Positions 7,301-14,989 of a stretch of 64,000 nucleotides of DNA are shown here, piece after piece. This DNA comes from an uncultured Oscillibacter sp. (GTDB lineage Bacteria; Bacillota; Clostridia; Oscillospirales; Oscillospiraceae), in contig CAJUCO010000001.1 in the NCBI GenBank assembly GCA_910585245.1, forward strand, positions 124,001-188,000, written 5' to 3'. How positions within the stretch are numbered: position 1 is the first letter of the stretch; each line of letters starts with the position of its first letter. Made by a program: the position numbers and the translations under genes. The notes under the pieces are model-generated. The model made no database searches. It saw only the letters and a list, made by a program, of their open reading frames with translations, and had not been told where the DNA came from.

Positions 7301-7331
7301 AAAAAGCGCTGCCAAACGGCAGCGCTTTTTT
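7301..7331 (+). terminator. xerD terminator
   Basis: AAAAAGCGCTGCC and GGCAGCGCTTTTTT form a 13-bp stem around AAAC with a T-run. Confidence 0.92.
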
Positions 7332-7509
7332 GAGTGGGGATTTTTTCCTTGGGCATTTGTCCGTCTTGGGCCATTTCATTCTTCCTTTGGAAGCGTCCCG
7401 TCCGGAGATGTTATCTTGTAAGGGCAGACACGCCGGTCTGTTCTTATATGGCATTCCTCTGAATAAAACACGCAACACGCAATAGGACACTCCCCCTTTC
7501 TTTTTTCTG

Positions 7510-7538
7510 TTGCGCATCCAGGTTAAATTTGTTATACT
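7510..7538 (+). promoter_or_regulatory. promoter of the ruvC-ruvA-ruvB operon
   Basis: TTGCGC, 17-base spacer, TATACT (7533-7538), 31 bases before ruvC. No LexA-type box was recognised beside it. Confidence 0.65.
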
Positions 7539-7569
7539 AGTTAGGAATGCGAGCCGAAAGGGGCGGACT

Positions 7570-8079
7570 ATGCGGATATTAGGCATCGACCCCGGCTTTG
7601 CCACCATCGGCTTTGGTCTGGTGGAAGCAGAGAGGGGACAGGCGCGGATGGTGACCTATGGGGCCATTACCACCCCGGCGGGACTACCCTTGAGCCGGAG
7701 GCTCTACCAGATTGGAACGGATATGGAGAATTTGATCGGCCAGTTGAAGCCCGATGTTATCTCCATCGAAGAGCTGTTTTTCAACACCAATATCACCACC
7801 GGCATTGCTGTGGCCCATGGAAGGGGAGTCCTGCTCTATGCCGCCGAGAAATGTGGCGTGCCGCTGTATGAGTACACCCCTTCTCAGGTTAAGCTGGCGG
7901 TAACGGGCTATGGCAAGGCGGAGAAGCGGCAGGTAATGGACATGACCCGGCGGCTTTTAAAGTTGCAAAAGGTTCCCCGTCCTGACGACGCCGCCGACGC
8001 CTTAGCGTTGGCTTTGTGCCACGCCAGGAGCTTTACTTCCCGGCTACCCCGGGAAGGGAACGCACCGGAGACAGTCTGA
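7570..8079 (+). CDS. ruvC: crossover junction endodeoxyribonuclease RuvC
   Basis: A 169-residue dimeric Holliday-junction resolvase that cuts junctions delivered by RuvAB. The acidic active site is visible: Asp7 (GIDPGFATIGFG), Glu67/Glu68 (ISIEELFFN) and Asp140/Asp143 in RPDDAADALALALCHA. TPSQVK and VTGYGKAEK are also family typical. Start ATG 7570; longer starts run into the promoter. It is the first gene of a ruvC-ruvA-x-x-ruvB operon, 16 bases before ruvA. Confidence 0.96.
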   Translation: MRILGIDPGFATIGFGLVEAERGQARMVTYGAITTPAGLPLSRRLYQIGTDMENLIGQLKPDVISIEELFFNTNITTGIAVAHGRGVLLYAAEKCGVPLYEYTPSQVKLAVTGYGKAEKRQVMDMTRRLLKLQKVPRPDDAADALALALCHARSFTSRLPREGNAPETV

Positions 8080-8095
8080 CGAAAACGGAGGCGCT

Positions 8096-8701
8096 ATGTT
8101 TTATTATCTGGACGGCACAGTGGCGGAGATTCTGCCCTATCTGGCGGTAATCGACTGTGGAGGCGTAGGCTACGCCTGCAAGACAACCAATAACACCCTG
8201 GCTGCCTTAAAAAAGGGCCAGCGGAAAAAGCTCTACACCTATTTGAATGTGGCGGAAAATCTTTTTGAGCTTTACGGCTTCGCAAGCCAGAGCGAGCTGA
8301 ACAGCTTTAAACTTCTCATTGGCGTTTCCGGTGTGGGACCTAAAGCGGCGCTGGCAATTTTGTCCTCGGGTACTCCGGAAACTCTGGCCATGGCCATTGT
8401 CACCGGAGACGAGAAGGCGTTAACAGCTGCGCCTGGGGTGGGGAAAAAGATTGCCCAGCGCATCATTTTGGAGCTGAAAGACAAAATGGCCAAGGAGACA
8501 GCCGGGGGACTGGATTTCTCCGGCGGCAAGGGTGCGCCTGCTCCGGCGGTATTTGGGAACAAGGCCACCGAGGCCGCCCAGGCTCTGGCGGTCCTTGGAT
8601 ATTCCAGTCAGGAAGTCTCTGTGGCCCTGAAGGGCCTGGATATGAATCTACCGCTGGAGGAAATCGTCCGGCAGGGACTTAAGCGAATGGTGAAACTCTA
8701 G
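8096..8701 (+). CDS. ruvA: Holliday junction branch migration protein RuvA
   Basis: A 201-residue DNA-binding subunit that holds the four-way junction and loads RuvB. The N-terminal OB fold begins MFYYLDGTVAEILPYLAVID. Two helix-hairpin-helix motifs follow (LLIGVSGVGPKAALAILS and AAPGVGKKIAQRIILELKDK). The C-terminal RuvB-contact domain ends EIVRQGLKRMVKL. Normal length. RBS AACGGAGG with ATG 8096. Confidence 0.96.
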   Translation: MFYYLDGTVAEILPYLAVIDCGGVGYACKTTNNTLAALKKGQRKKLYTYLNVAENLFELYGFASQSELNSFKLLIGVSGVGPKAALAILSSGTPETLAMAIVTGDEKALTAAPGVGKKIAQRIILELKDKMAKETAGGLDFSGGKGAPAPAVFGNKATEAAQALAVLGYSSQEVSVALKGLDMNLPLEEIVRQGLKRMVKL

Positions 8702-8821
8702 AAAGTTGAGTTTACAACACCCGTATAGTTATTCTGCTTTACAGTGATATCCGCACGCTCCCTGAGATCTCCCTCAGAAAGTCTTTCGAAAATATTGAGA
8801 AGTTAAAATGATTTACACCCA

Positions 8822-9016
8822 TTGTATTTTCATCGATGGAGGGAGCTCAGTTCCCAAGATGAGGAAAAAGTGCTCCTCACCGCCATTGCCGCTGGAGACA
8901 GCCAGGGAGTGTTTCTCAAGCTCAGCACTTTTGGCAAGGAGTCGCTTTGGAACAAGGCGCGGGACTTGGCCGGACGGTTGCGGCGGCTTGGAGAGGGAGA
9001 AGGGGAGGCGTTATGA
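8822..9016 (+). CDS. possible small protein between ruvA and ruvB
   Basis: An open frame of up to 64 residues (EEKVLLTAIAAGDSQGVFLK, then ARDLAGRLRRLGEG). It overlaps the next small gene by ATGA, which argues for translation. Start uncertain: TTG 8822 lacks a ribosome site, while GTG at about 8870 follows GATGAGG and would give about 48 residues. It looks soluble, helical and charged. Function unknown. Confidence 0.4.
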   Translation: MYFHRWRELSSQDEEKVLLTAIAAGDSQGVFLKLSTFGKESLWNKARDLAGRLRRLGEGEGEAL

Positions 9017-9225
9017 TTTTATCGAGGCTGATTACCATTGGATTTTTGGGGGGCATTTTTGCGATGTTCCGATTTGCAAAGTACTGCCGCCTGTTGAACA
9101 GCCGGGACCTGGAACCGGAGGAAATGGACCGATATCAGGCCGGAGCCCGACGGTGGTTGGCGGCTATAGGAGCAATGTTGGGGGTGGTGGCGCTCTCCGT
9201 CGTTGCCGGCAGCATTTTCCAGTGA
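9013..9225 (+). CDS. small two-helix membrane protein in the ruv operon
   Basis: A 70-residue product starting at ATG 9013 after AGGGGAGG. Two hydrophobic helices (LITIGFLGGIFAMFRFA and WLAAIGAMLGVVALSVVAG) flank an acidic loop (NSRDLEPEEMDRYQAGARR). It lies 27 bases before ruvB and is cotranscribed with it. No family is recognised; an unrelated passenger in the operon is as likely as a role in recombination. Confidence 0.6.
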   Translation: MILSRLITIGFLGGIFAMFRFAKYCRLLNSRDLEPEEMDRYQAGARRWLAAIGAMLGVVALSVVAGSIFQ

Positions 9226-9252
9226 AATTTCCCGGGAAAAGGATGTGAGCGT

Positions 9253-10323
9253 TTGAGCATTGACTTTGGAAGCGACATTTATGAAGAGCCCGTTGTGGCC
9301 AAAACCTTTCTCCAAGAGGATGCCCAGGAGGGGTCTTTGCGGCCGAAGAGCCTACAGGAGTACATTGGACAGGAGAAGGCGAAGGATAATCTCTCCATCT
9401 TCATTGAGGCAGCCCGAAAACGGGAGGAGTCCCTGGATCATGTGTTGCTCCACGGCCCCCCAGGCCTGGGTAAGACCACGTTGGCGGGGATCATCGCCCA
9501 GGAGATGGGGGTCAACATCCGCATCACTTCCGGTCCCGCCATTGAAAAGCCGGGGGATCTGGCGGCACTTCTGACCAACCTGAGCGAGGGAGATATTCTC
9601 TTTGTGGATGAGATTCACCGGCTGAACCGCTCTGTGGAGGAGATTTTGTATCCCGCCATGGAGGACTACGCGCTGGATATCATCGTGGGAAAGGGGCCCT
9701 CCGCCAACTCCATCCGGTTGGACCTGCCTCAATTTACCCTGATTGGCGCCACCACCAGGGCTGGCCAGCTTTCCGCGCCGTTGCGGGACCGCTTTGGCGT
9801 GACGCTTCGGCTGGAGCTCTACACACCGGAGGAACTGGCAAAGATTGTCACCCGGTCAGCCGGGATTTTGAACGTGGACATTGTGCCGGAGGGAGCCTAT
9901 GAGGTTGCCCGGCGTTCCCGGGGCACGCCCCGGATTGCAAACCGGATGCTCCGCAGGGTCCGGGATTTTGCTCAGGTCCGGGCTGACGGTGTGATTACCA
10001 AGGCCGTGGCGGATCAGGCTCTTTGCGCCCTGGAGATTGACTACCTGGGCTTGGACCCAGTGGACAGGCGGATGATGGAGGCGGTGATTGATAATTATGG
10101 CGGTGGCCCCGTGGGTCTGGAGACCTTGGCGGCTACCATTGGGGAAGAGTCGGTCACATTGGAGGATGTCTATGAGCCCTATTTGATGCAGTTGGGCTTT
10201 TTGACCAGGACTCCCCGGGGGCGCTGCGTGACACAAAAAGCGTATCAGCATCTGCACAAGCCCATCCCCGGTGGTGCAATGGCGGAGAGCGGAATGGAGC
10301 AGTTATCCCTGCACGGCAGCTAA
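9253..10323 (+). CDS. ruvB: Holliday junction branch migration DNA helicase RuvB
   Basis: A 356-residue AAA+ ring motor that drives branch migration with RuvA. Walker A is GPPGLGKTTLAG, Walker B is LFVDEIHRLN, and sensor I is IGATTRAGQLSAPLRDRFG. The C-terminal winged helix contains GGPVGLETLAATIGEE and GFLTRTPRGR. TTG start at 9253 after AAAAGGATG. Normal length with an extra ~15-residue tail. Confidence 0.96.
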   Translation: MSIDFGSDIYEEPVVAKTFLQEDAQEGSLRPKSLQEYIGQEKAKDNLSIFIEAARKREESLDHVLLHGPPGLGKTTLAGIIAQEMGVNIRITSGPAIEKPGDLAALLTNLSEGDILFVDEIHRLNRSVEEILYPAMEDYALDIIVGKGPSANSIRLDLPQFTLIGATTRAGQLSAPLRDRFGVTLRLELYTPEELAKIVTRSAGILNVDIVPEGAYEVARRSRGTPRIANRMLRRVRDFAQVRADGVITKAVADQALCALEIDYLGLDPVDRRMMEAVIDNYGGGPVGLETLAATIGEESVTLEDVYEPYLMQLGFLTRTPRGRCVTQKAYQHLHKPIPGGAMAESGMEQLSLHGS

Positions 10324-10338
10324 GGAAGGGGCGTCTTC

Positions 10339-11097
10339 ATGAAGAGGGAACCGGCTGCGGCGTATCTGATTTCCGTTCGCCTCCGGCGGGAGTTGCCGGA
10401 GGGGAGCTGGCTCCGGCGGCTGGGGCCGGTAAACTGTTTGGTTGGGGGCGGCGTCCTGAATTTTGACCGGCCCGTCACCTTTCTGGTGGGGGAGAACGGG
10501 ACAGGGAAGTCCACTCTATTGGAGGGCATTGCCGTGGCCTGCGGCTTTAATCCCGAGGGAGGTACCCGGAATTTCAACTTTTCCACCCGGGCCACCCATT
10601 CGGAGCTGGGGGAGTATCTGACTCCGGCCCGGAAGCGGTATCCAAGGGACGGGTTTTTCCTCCGGGCGGAGAGTTTTTATAATGTGGCCACCAACATTGA
10701 CGAGCTGGACGAATTTCCCTCCTGGAGTCCCAGGCTGATTGACAGCTACGGCGGTGTGTCTCTTCACTGCCAGTCCCACGGGGAGAGCTTTTTGGCGCTG
10801 GTTCAAAACCGCTTTGGCGGGGAGGGGCTGTATGTGCTGGACGAGCCGGAGGCGGCCCTTTCGCCCTCACGCCTTTTGACGCTGATGGGGGAGATGGACG
10901 CGCTGGTGAAGGCGGATTCTCAGTTCATCGTGGCCACCCATTCCCCGATTCTGATGGCGTTCCCCGGAGCCCGGATTTACGAGCTGAGCGGGGAGGGCAT
11001 CCGGGCGGTGAAGTACCGGGAGACGGAGCACTACCAATTGACCAAGCGCTTTTTAGATGACCCGGAGCGGATGCTGCGGTACTTATTGGAGGAATGA
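10339..11097 (+). CDS. AAA family ATPase (SMC/ABC-like, predicted OLD-type)
   Basis: A 252-residue ATP-binding protein. Walker A is LVGENGTGKSTLLEGIA (about 50-66), a signature-like segment is SHGESFLALVQNRF, and Walker B is LYVLDEPEAALSPSRLL followed by a switch His in IVATHSPILMAFPGA. This is the compact ABC-type ATPase group (COG3910-like), with no membrane partner or coiled-coil arm. Its role is unknown. It lies right after ruvB and overlaps the next gene region, making an insert between the ruv genes and glmM. Confidence 0.85.
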   Translation: MKREPAAAYLISVRLRRELPEGSWLRRLGPVNCLVGGGVLNFDRPVTFLVGENGTGKSTLLEGIAVACGFNPEGGTRNFNFSTRATHSELGEYLTPARKRYPRDGFFLRAESFYNVATNIDELDEFPSWSPRLIDSYGGVSLHCQSHGESFLALVQNRFGGEGLYVLDEPEAALSPSRLLTLMGEMDALVKADSQFIVATHSPILMAFPGARIYELSGEGIRAVKYRETEHYQLTKRFLDDPERMLRYLLEE

Positions 11098-11108
11098 GGG
11101 GTGTGCAT

Positions 11109-11597
11109 ATGCTGGAGGACTATACCGCCTTCACAGAGAACTCCCTTTACGATATCTGGACGCTGCTGGCTCAGAAGAATTTTAAAGAGGCATACCGGCG
11201 TTACGCCCCGGTGTGGGAGGATATGCTGTTTATCCGCCAAGAGGCGGAATGGCTGGAGTTTCTGGAGCGGGAGGGCACGGAACTGGAGGAAGGCCCTCTG
11301 CGGCTGTATCTGGCGGCTTGGGCGGACATCTGTCTGGAAATTGGCTGCTACGAGAGGGACGTGACCGGGAAGCTGCTGGATTTTCTCCGGGAGGACCTGC
11401 CGGAGAAGCTTCTTGAAAGTCTCGTGCCGTCTCCGGTTAATGTGGACATTGACGAGCCGGACGGGGAACTGGAGCCCCAGCTGAAGCCCTGGCGGGAACA
11501 GCTGGAGCCCTGGGGCTGCAAGCTGAAGGTATTCTTTGACGATACTTATTGCGCGGGGGTCTACTTTTTGTTTTTGGACGCGCCGAAGCGGTGGTGA
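11109..11597 (+). CDS. uncharacterised acidic protein
   Basis: A 162-residue soluble protein rich in Glu, Leu and Trp, with no cysteine pair, membrane helix or catalytic motif. ATG 11109 sits behind GAGGGG; ATG 11094 overlaps the ATPase stop and is the alternative. Segments such as EAYRRYAPVWEDMLFIRQEA and LYLAAWADICLEIGCYERDV look helical. It overlaps the SdpI-like gene by GTGA. Translational coupling on both sides suggests the ATPase, this protein and the membrane protein work together, but no function is known. Confidence 0.65.
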   Translation: MLEDYTAFTENSLYDIWTLLAQKNFKEAYRRYAPVWEDMLFIRQEAEWLEFLEREGTELEEGPLRLYLAAWADICLEIGCYERDVTGKLLDFLREDLPEKLLESLVPSPVNVDIDEPDGELEPQLKPWREQLEPWGCKLKVFFDDTYCAGVYFLFLDAPKRW

Positions 11598-11989
11598 AGG
11601 GCTTGGAGAATTTCTTTTTCTGGCTCTTTACGCTGGCGTTTTCCCTGCTGATTCCCGGGAGCATGATGATATTGGGCCGGAGCTTTTTGAAAAACCCGCC
11701 GGGGGAGATCAACGGCGGCTATGGTTACCGCACCGCCCGCTCCATGCGAAACCGGGAGACTTGGGCCTTTGCCCAACGATACAGCGGGCGGTTCTGGGCC
11801 CGGGCGGGCCGGCCCATGCTGGCGGTCTCTCTTTTGTGGATGGCCCTGCTGTTTGGACAGGATATTGGCACGGTTGGGCGTTTCGGGATGATTTTAACAG
11901 GTTTGCAAATGGTCCCCTTTCTGGCAGTGATTCCTGCCACGGAGCGGGCATTAAAACGGGAATTTGACGATTTTGGAAGAAAGAGGTAA
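11594..11989 (+). CDS. SdpI family membrane protein
   Basis: A ~131-residue integral membrane protein. The hallmark YGYRTARSMRNRETWAFA followed by RYSGRFWARAG is that of the SdpI family (immunity protein for the SDP killing factor in Bacillus, with many homologues of unknown role). About three membrane helices are seen: WLFTLAFSLLIPGSMMILG, MLAVSLLWMALLF and FGMILTGLQMVPFLAVI. The GTG start overlaps the previous stop; the ribosome site is weak, consistent with coupling. No toxin gene is seen nearby, so an immunity role is unproven. Confidence 0.72.
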   Translation: MKGLENFFFWLFTLAFSLLIPGSMMILGRSFLKNPPGEINGGYGYRTARSMRNRETWAFAQRYSGRFWARAGRPMLAVSLLWMALLFGQDIGTVGRFGMILTGLQMVPFLAVIPATERALKREFDDFGRKR

Positions 11990-11993
11990 TGTT

Positions 11994-13349
11994 ATGGGCA
12001 AGCTATTTGGCACCGATGGTATCCGTGGCGTAGTGGGAGAAAACTTGACAGCGGATCTGGCTTTTCAGGTTGGGCAGGCTGTGGGAACGGTTTTGATGGA
12101 GGAAAAGGGGGAGCGCCCCACGGTGGTCCTGGGCAAGGATACCCGTATCTCCTCCGATATGCTGGAGGCCGCGCTGATCGCAGGTCTTTGCTCCGTGGGC
12201 GCGGACGTGAAGCCCGTGGGAGACATTCCCACTCCTGCCGTGGCTTACCTCACCCGGCAGGAGAAAGCGGATGCGGGTATCATGGTTTCCGCCTCCCACA
12301 ATCCCTATGAGCACAACGGTATCAAGGTCTTCAATGGACAGGGTTATAAACTCTCTGACGCGCTGGAAGAGCGGGTAGAGGAGAAGATTCTCTCCCATAC
12401 GCCTATGACCTTGAAGACGCGGGGGGAGTTGGGCCGCCGCCACCACGGTATGAAGCAGCTTAAGCGGGATTATATTGACTTTGTGGCCTCCACCGTGGAC
12501 GCGGACCTTTCCGGCCTGCGCATTTTGGTGGACTGTGCCAACGGCGCCGCCAGCGCCACCGCGCCCGAGCTTTTCGGCCGTTTCAAGGCTCATACGGTCT
12601 TTCTTCACCGCACACCGGACGGCGTGAATATCAATGACCGCTGTGGTTCAACCCACTTAGAAGATCTGGCCGCCCAGGTAGTGGCGGGAGGTTACGACAT
12701 TGGCGTGGCCTTTGACGGCGACGCGGACCGCTGCTTGCTGGTGGACGAAACCGGAGGCATCATTGACGGAGACAAGGTTATGGCCGTCTGCGCCCTGGAC
12801 ATGAAACGCAGGGGCATCCTTCGGGGGAACGCCATTGTGGCCACAGTGATGAGCAATCTGGGACTCCACGAGTTTTGCCGTAATCACGGCATTGATTTGG
12901 CCTGCACTGCCGTGGGAGACCGGAACGTGTTGGAGGAGATGATCCGTCAGGATTTCCGCATAGGTGGCGAGCAGTCCGGACACACCATTTTCACCGCCCT
13001 GGAGACCACCGGCGACGGACAGGTAACCGCCCTTCAATTTCTCCGGGTCCTGTCTCAATCCGGGAAAAAGGCGTCTGAGCTGACCTCTGTTTGCACCGCT
13101 TATCCTCAGGTCCTTGTCAACGTGGAGGTTCCCCACAGCGGCGGGGTGAAGGAGAAGATTATGGCCTCCCAGGAGTTGGCAGAAGCAGTGAAACAACAGG
13201 AGGCCGCCTTGAACGGAGAGGGACGGGTTCTTGTCCGTGCCTCGGGGACAGAAGCCCTGATCCGGGTTATGGTAGAGGCCAAGACGAACGAAATTGCACA
13301 TAATACGGCCGATTTTCTAGTTAGCCTTATAAAATCACTAAAATTCTAA
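11994..13349 (+). CDS. glmM: phosphoglucosamine mutase
   Basis: A 451-residue enzyme converting glucosamine-6-phosphate to glucosamine-1-phosphate for UDP-GlcNAc and wall synthesis. It begins MGKLFGTDGIRGVVGEN. The phosphoserine loop is VSASHNPYEHNG with Ser101, the magnesium loop is AFDGDADR, the substrate loop is GGEQSGH, and the phosphate-binding C-terminus is VRASGTEALIRVMVEA. Start ATG 11994. In many Firmicutes glmM follows cdaA-cdaR; here those genes lie at the other end of the window and glmM is followed by sigH. Confidence 0.96.
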   Translation: MGKLFGTDGIRGVVGENLTADLAFQVGQAVGTVLMEEKGERPTVVLGKDTRISSDMLEAALIAGLCSVGADVKPVGDIPTPAVAYLTRQEKADAGIMVSASHNPYEHNGIKVFNGQGYKLSDALEERVEEKILSHTPMTLKTRGELGRRHHGMKQLKRDYIDFVASTVDADLSGLRILVDCANGAASATAPELFGRFKAHTVFLHRTPDGVNINDRCGSTHLEDLAAQVVAGGYDIGVAFDGDADRCLLVDETGGIIDGDKVMAVCALDMKRRGILRGNAIVATVMSNLGLHEFCRNHGIDLACTAVGDRNVLEEMIRQDFRIGGEQSGHTIFTALETTGDGQVTALQFLRVLSQSGKKASELTSVCTAYPQVLVNVEVPHSGGVKEKIMASQELAEAVKQQEAALNGEGRVLVRASGTEALIRVMVEAKTNEIAHNTADFLVSLIKSLKF

Positions 13350-13379
13350 GGAAAATTTCTGCTTATTTTGATAAATTGC

Positions 13380-13409
13380 TTGACATTTTCTTGGATAGAT
13401 GGGTATAAT
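13380..13409 (+). promoter_or_regulatory. sigma-A type promoter of sigH
   Basis: Consensus TTGACA (13380-13385), 18-base spacer, consensus TATAAT (13404-13409). The -10 ends six bases before the only upstream ATG of sigH, so transcription should start at or just after that codon. Confidence 0.85.
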
Positions 13410-13414
13410 ACGGT

Positions 13415-14056
13415 ATGCGCAATACTTATGAAAACGATGTGTCAGAACAGGAACGGCAATCGGATGAGGACCTGTGTCTTCTGGCTGCAGCGGGAAACCG
13501 CCTGGCGGAGGAAACTCTCGTCACCCGATATAACCGTCTTGTTCGCACTTGCGCCCGCCCCTTCTTTTTGGCGGGTGGCGACAGCGAGGATTTGACGCAG
13601 GAGGGCATGGTAGGTCTCATCAAAGCCGTCCGGGAATATGACGCCGGGAAAGAGGCGTCATTCCGCACCTTCGCTGAAATTTGCATCCGAAGCCGCCTTT
13701 ATTCTGTGCTCCGCGCCTCGGCGCGGGATAAGCAACAGCCGCTCAATCAATCGCTATCCTTAGACGATTCCCATTTCGACAGCAATCCCTTCACCTCTGG
13801 TACCAGTAATTTGGCGCAGCGTAATCCCGAAGATTTCCTGATCGACAGGGAACACACGGCAGCCCTCTTATCCGGTGTCCGGAAACAGTTGTCCGAATTT
13901 GAAGCAAAGATTTTGGGGTTCTATTTGGACGGTCTTTCTTGCAGGGAAATTGCAAAAGCGGTGAATAAGCCTCCAAAATCCGTGGACAACGCCGTGCAGC
14001 GCATTCGACGCAAGGTGGCGCGGCAATTACTTTCCGGCGATCTCAGCAAACGCTGA
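13415..14056 (+). CDS. sigH: RNA polymerase sporulation sigma factor SigH (Spo0H)
   Basis: A 213-residue sigma-70 family protein. Region 2 holds ETLVTRYNRLVRTCAR and DSEDLTQEGMVGLIKAVREY, and region 4 holds LSCREIAKAVNKPPKSVDNA. The TQEGMVGLIKAVREY core is typical of Spo0H/SigH, which starts transcription at entry into sporulation. ATG 13415 has no Shine-Dalgarno sequence and lies six bases after a perfect -10 box. An in-frame stop lies just upstream (13406-13408), so the mRNA is leaderless or a downstream start (for example GTG 13439) is used. A CxxC protein gene follows 38 bases later. Confidence 0.9.
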   Translation: MRNTYENDVSEQERQSDEDLCLLAAAGNRLAEETLVTRYNRLVRTCARPFFLAGGDSEDLTQEGMVGLIKAVREYDAGKEASFRTFAEICIRSRLYSVLRASARDKQQPLNQSLSLDDSHFDSNPFTSGTSNLAQRNPEDFLIDREHTAALLSGVRKQLSEFEAKILGFYLDGLSCREIAKAVNKPPKSVDNAVQRIRRKVARQLLSGDLSKR

Positions 14057-14094
14057 ACGCAATATAATTTTCTTTTCAAAGAGAGGGTAAAATC

Positions 14095-14376
14095 ATGTTC
14101 GAAGACAAGACTTTAGTGTGCAAAGAGTGTGGTCAGGAATTCGTGTTCACCGCCGGTGAGCAGGAGTTTTATGCTGAGCGCGGCTTCCAGAACGAGCCTC
14201 AGCGCTGCAAGGCCTGCCGCGACGCTCGCAAGAACGCCGCCCGTGGCCCCCGGGAGTATTTCACCGCTGTTTGCGCCGCCTGCGGCGGCGAGGCCCGCGT
14301 TCCCTTTGAGCCCCGCTCTGACCGTCCGGTCTATTGCAGCGAGTGCTTCGCCAAGATGCGGGAGCAGCAGAGATAA
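14095..14376 (+). CDS. zinc-ribbon CxxC protein with two metal sites
   Basis: A 93-residue protein. Site one is CKECGQEFVFTAGEQEFYAE and then RCKACR (Cys9, Cys12, Cys40, Cys43), the zf-trcl type. Site two is CAACGGEARVPFEPRSDRPV and then YCSECF, the CxxC-x17-CxxC type. Both bind zinc by family knowledge; the biological role is unknown. It is probably cotranscribed with sigH (RBS AGAGAGGG) and closed by a terminator. Common downstream of core genes in Clostridia. Confidence 0.85.
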   Translation: MFEDKTLVCKECGQEFVFTAGEQEFYAERGFQNEPQRCKACRDARKNAARGPREYFTAVCAACGGEARVPFEPRSDRPVYCSECFAKMREQQR

Positions 14377-14415
14377 ATCGCGTTTCGGCATTTGCCGCTT
14401 GCGACTGAGTCATTG

Positions 14416-14452
14416 AAAACAACCCCATGCGAAAGCGTGGGGCTGTTTTTTT
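14416..14452 (+). terminator. terminator after the sigH/zinc-ribbon unit
   Basis: AAACAACCCCATGC and GCGTGGGGCTGTTT pair around GAAA, then a run of T. Confidence 0.9.
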
Positions 14453-14772
14453 GCCCTTTTCGCATTCCAAGTGGATGAGCAGAGTTTTAGCAAAACCCAG
14501 ATCTTTTTCGAATAGACCGGACATGATCTTTCAAAAGAAGGTTTCGAAGAGACAACCAGAATCGAGATTGATGGGTAAATTGAGCAGGACGGCAAAAGGT
14601 TCCCATAAGAAAAGACCTCACTTTCGGCTTTTGTCGGATTTTCTATTGAATTTGAGTAAATAATAGAGTATAATAGCTGAACGATAGCCGCTCCATGGAA
14701 ATCTGTTCCAGAGGAACGGAGACCAGGGCAGCTGAATGCCGAATATTATTTTCAACACGGAGGGATCCAGAA
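14453..14772. other. 320-base intergenic stretch
   Basis: No supported gene. It is AT-rich compared with its flanks and carries the promoter at 14646-14674. The open frames that cross it lack ribosome sites. Confidence 0.5.
14646..14674 (+). promoter_or_regulatory. promoter of the DUF1858-trmK-nif3 operon
   Basis: TTGAAT, 17-base spacer, TATAAT (14669-14674), about 100 bases before the DUF1858 gene. Confidence 0.75.
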
Positions 14773-14982
14773 ATGATCGAGATTACGAAAGACACCATCA
14801 TTGGCGATATCCTGGACATCGCCCCTCAGACCGCTCCCATCTTCCTGTCCATTGGTATGCACTGCCTGGGCTGCCCCTCTTCTCGCGGAGAGACTGTGGA
14901 GGAAGCCTGCATGGTCCACGGCATCGACGTGGAAAAGCTGCTGGCCCTGGTCAACGAAGAGGCCAACAAGAAGGCGGAGTAA
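14773..14982 (+). CDS. DUF1858 domain protein
   Basis: A 69-residue protein consisting of one DUF1858 domain: ITKDTIIGDILDIAPQTAPI, then GMHCLGCPSS with the conserved Cys-x2-Cys, then EEACMVHGIDVEKLLALVNE. Such domains are predicted disulfide or metal-switch modules found alone or fused to redox proteins. RBS GGAGGGATCC with ATG 14773. It heads an operon with trmK and nif3; no specific partner is evident. Confidence 0.85.
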   Translation: MIEITKDTIIGDILDIAPQTAPIFLSIGMHCLGCPSSRGETVEEACMVHGIDVEKLLALVNEEANKKAE

Positions 14983-14989
14983 CCCTGTC

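Noticed and set aside
14695..14772. Upstream-extended start for the DUF1858 gene
   Set aside because: The extension covers the leader and lacks a ribosome site; ATG 14773 behind GGAGG starts at the conserved domain.
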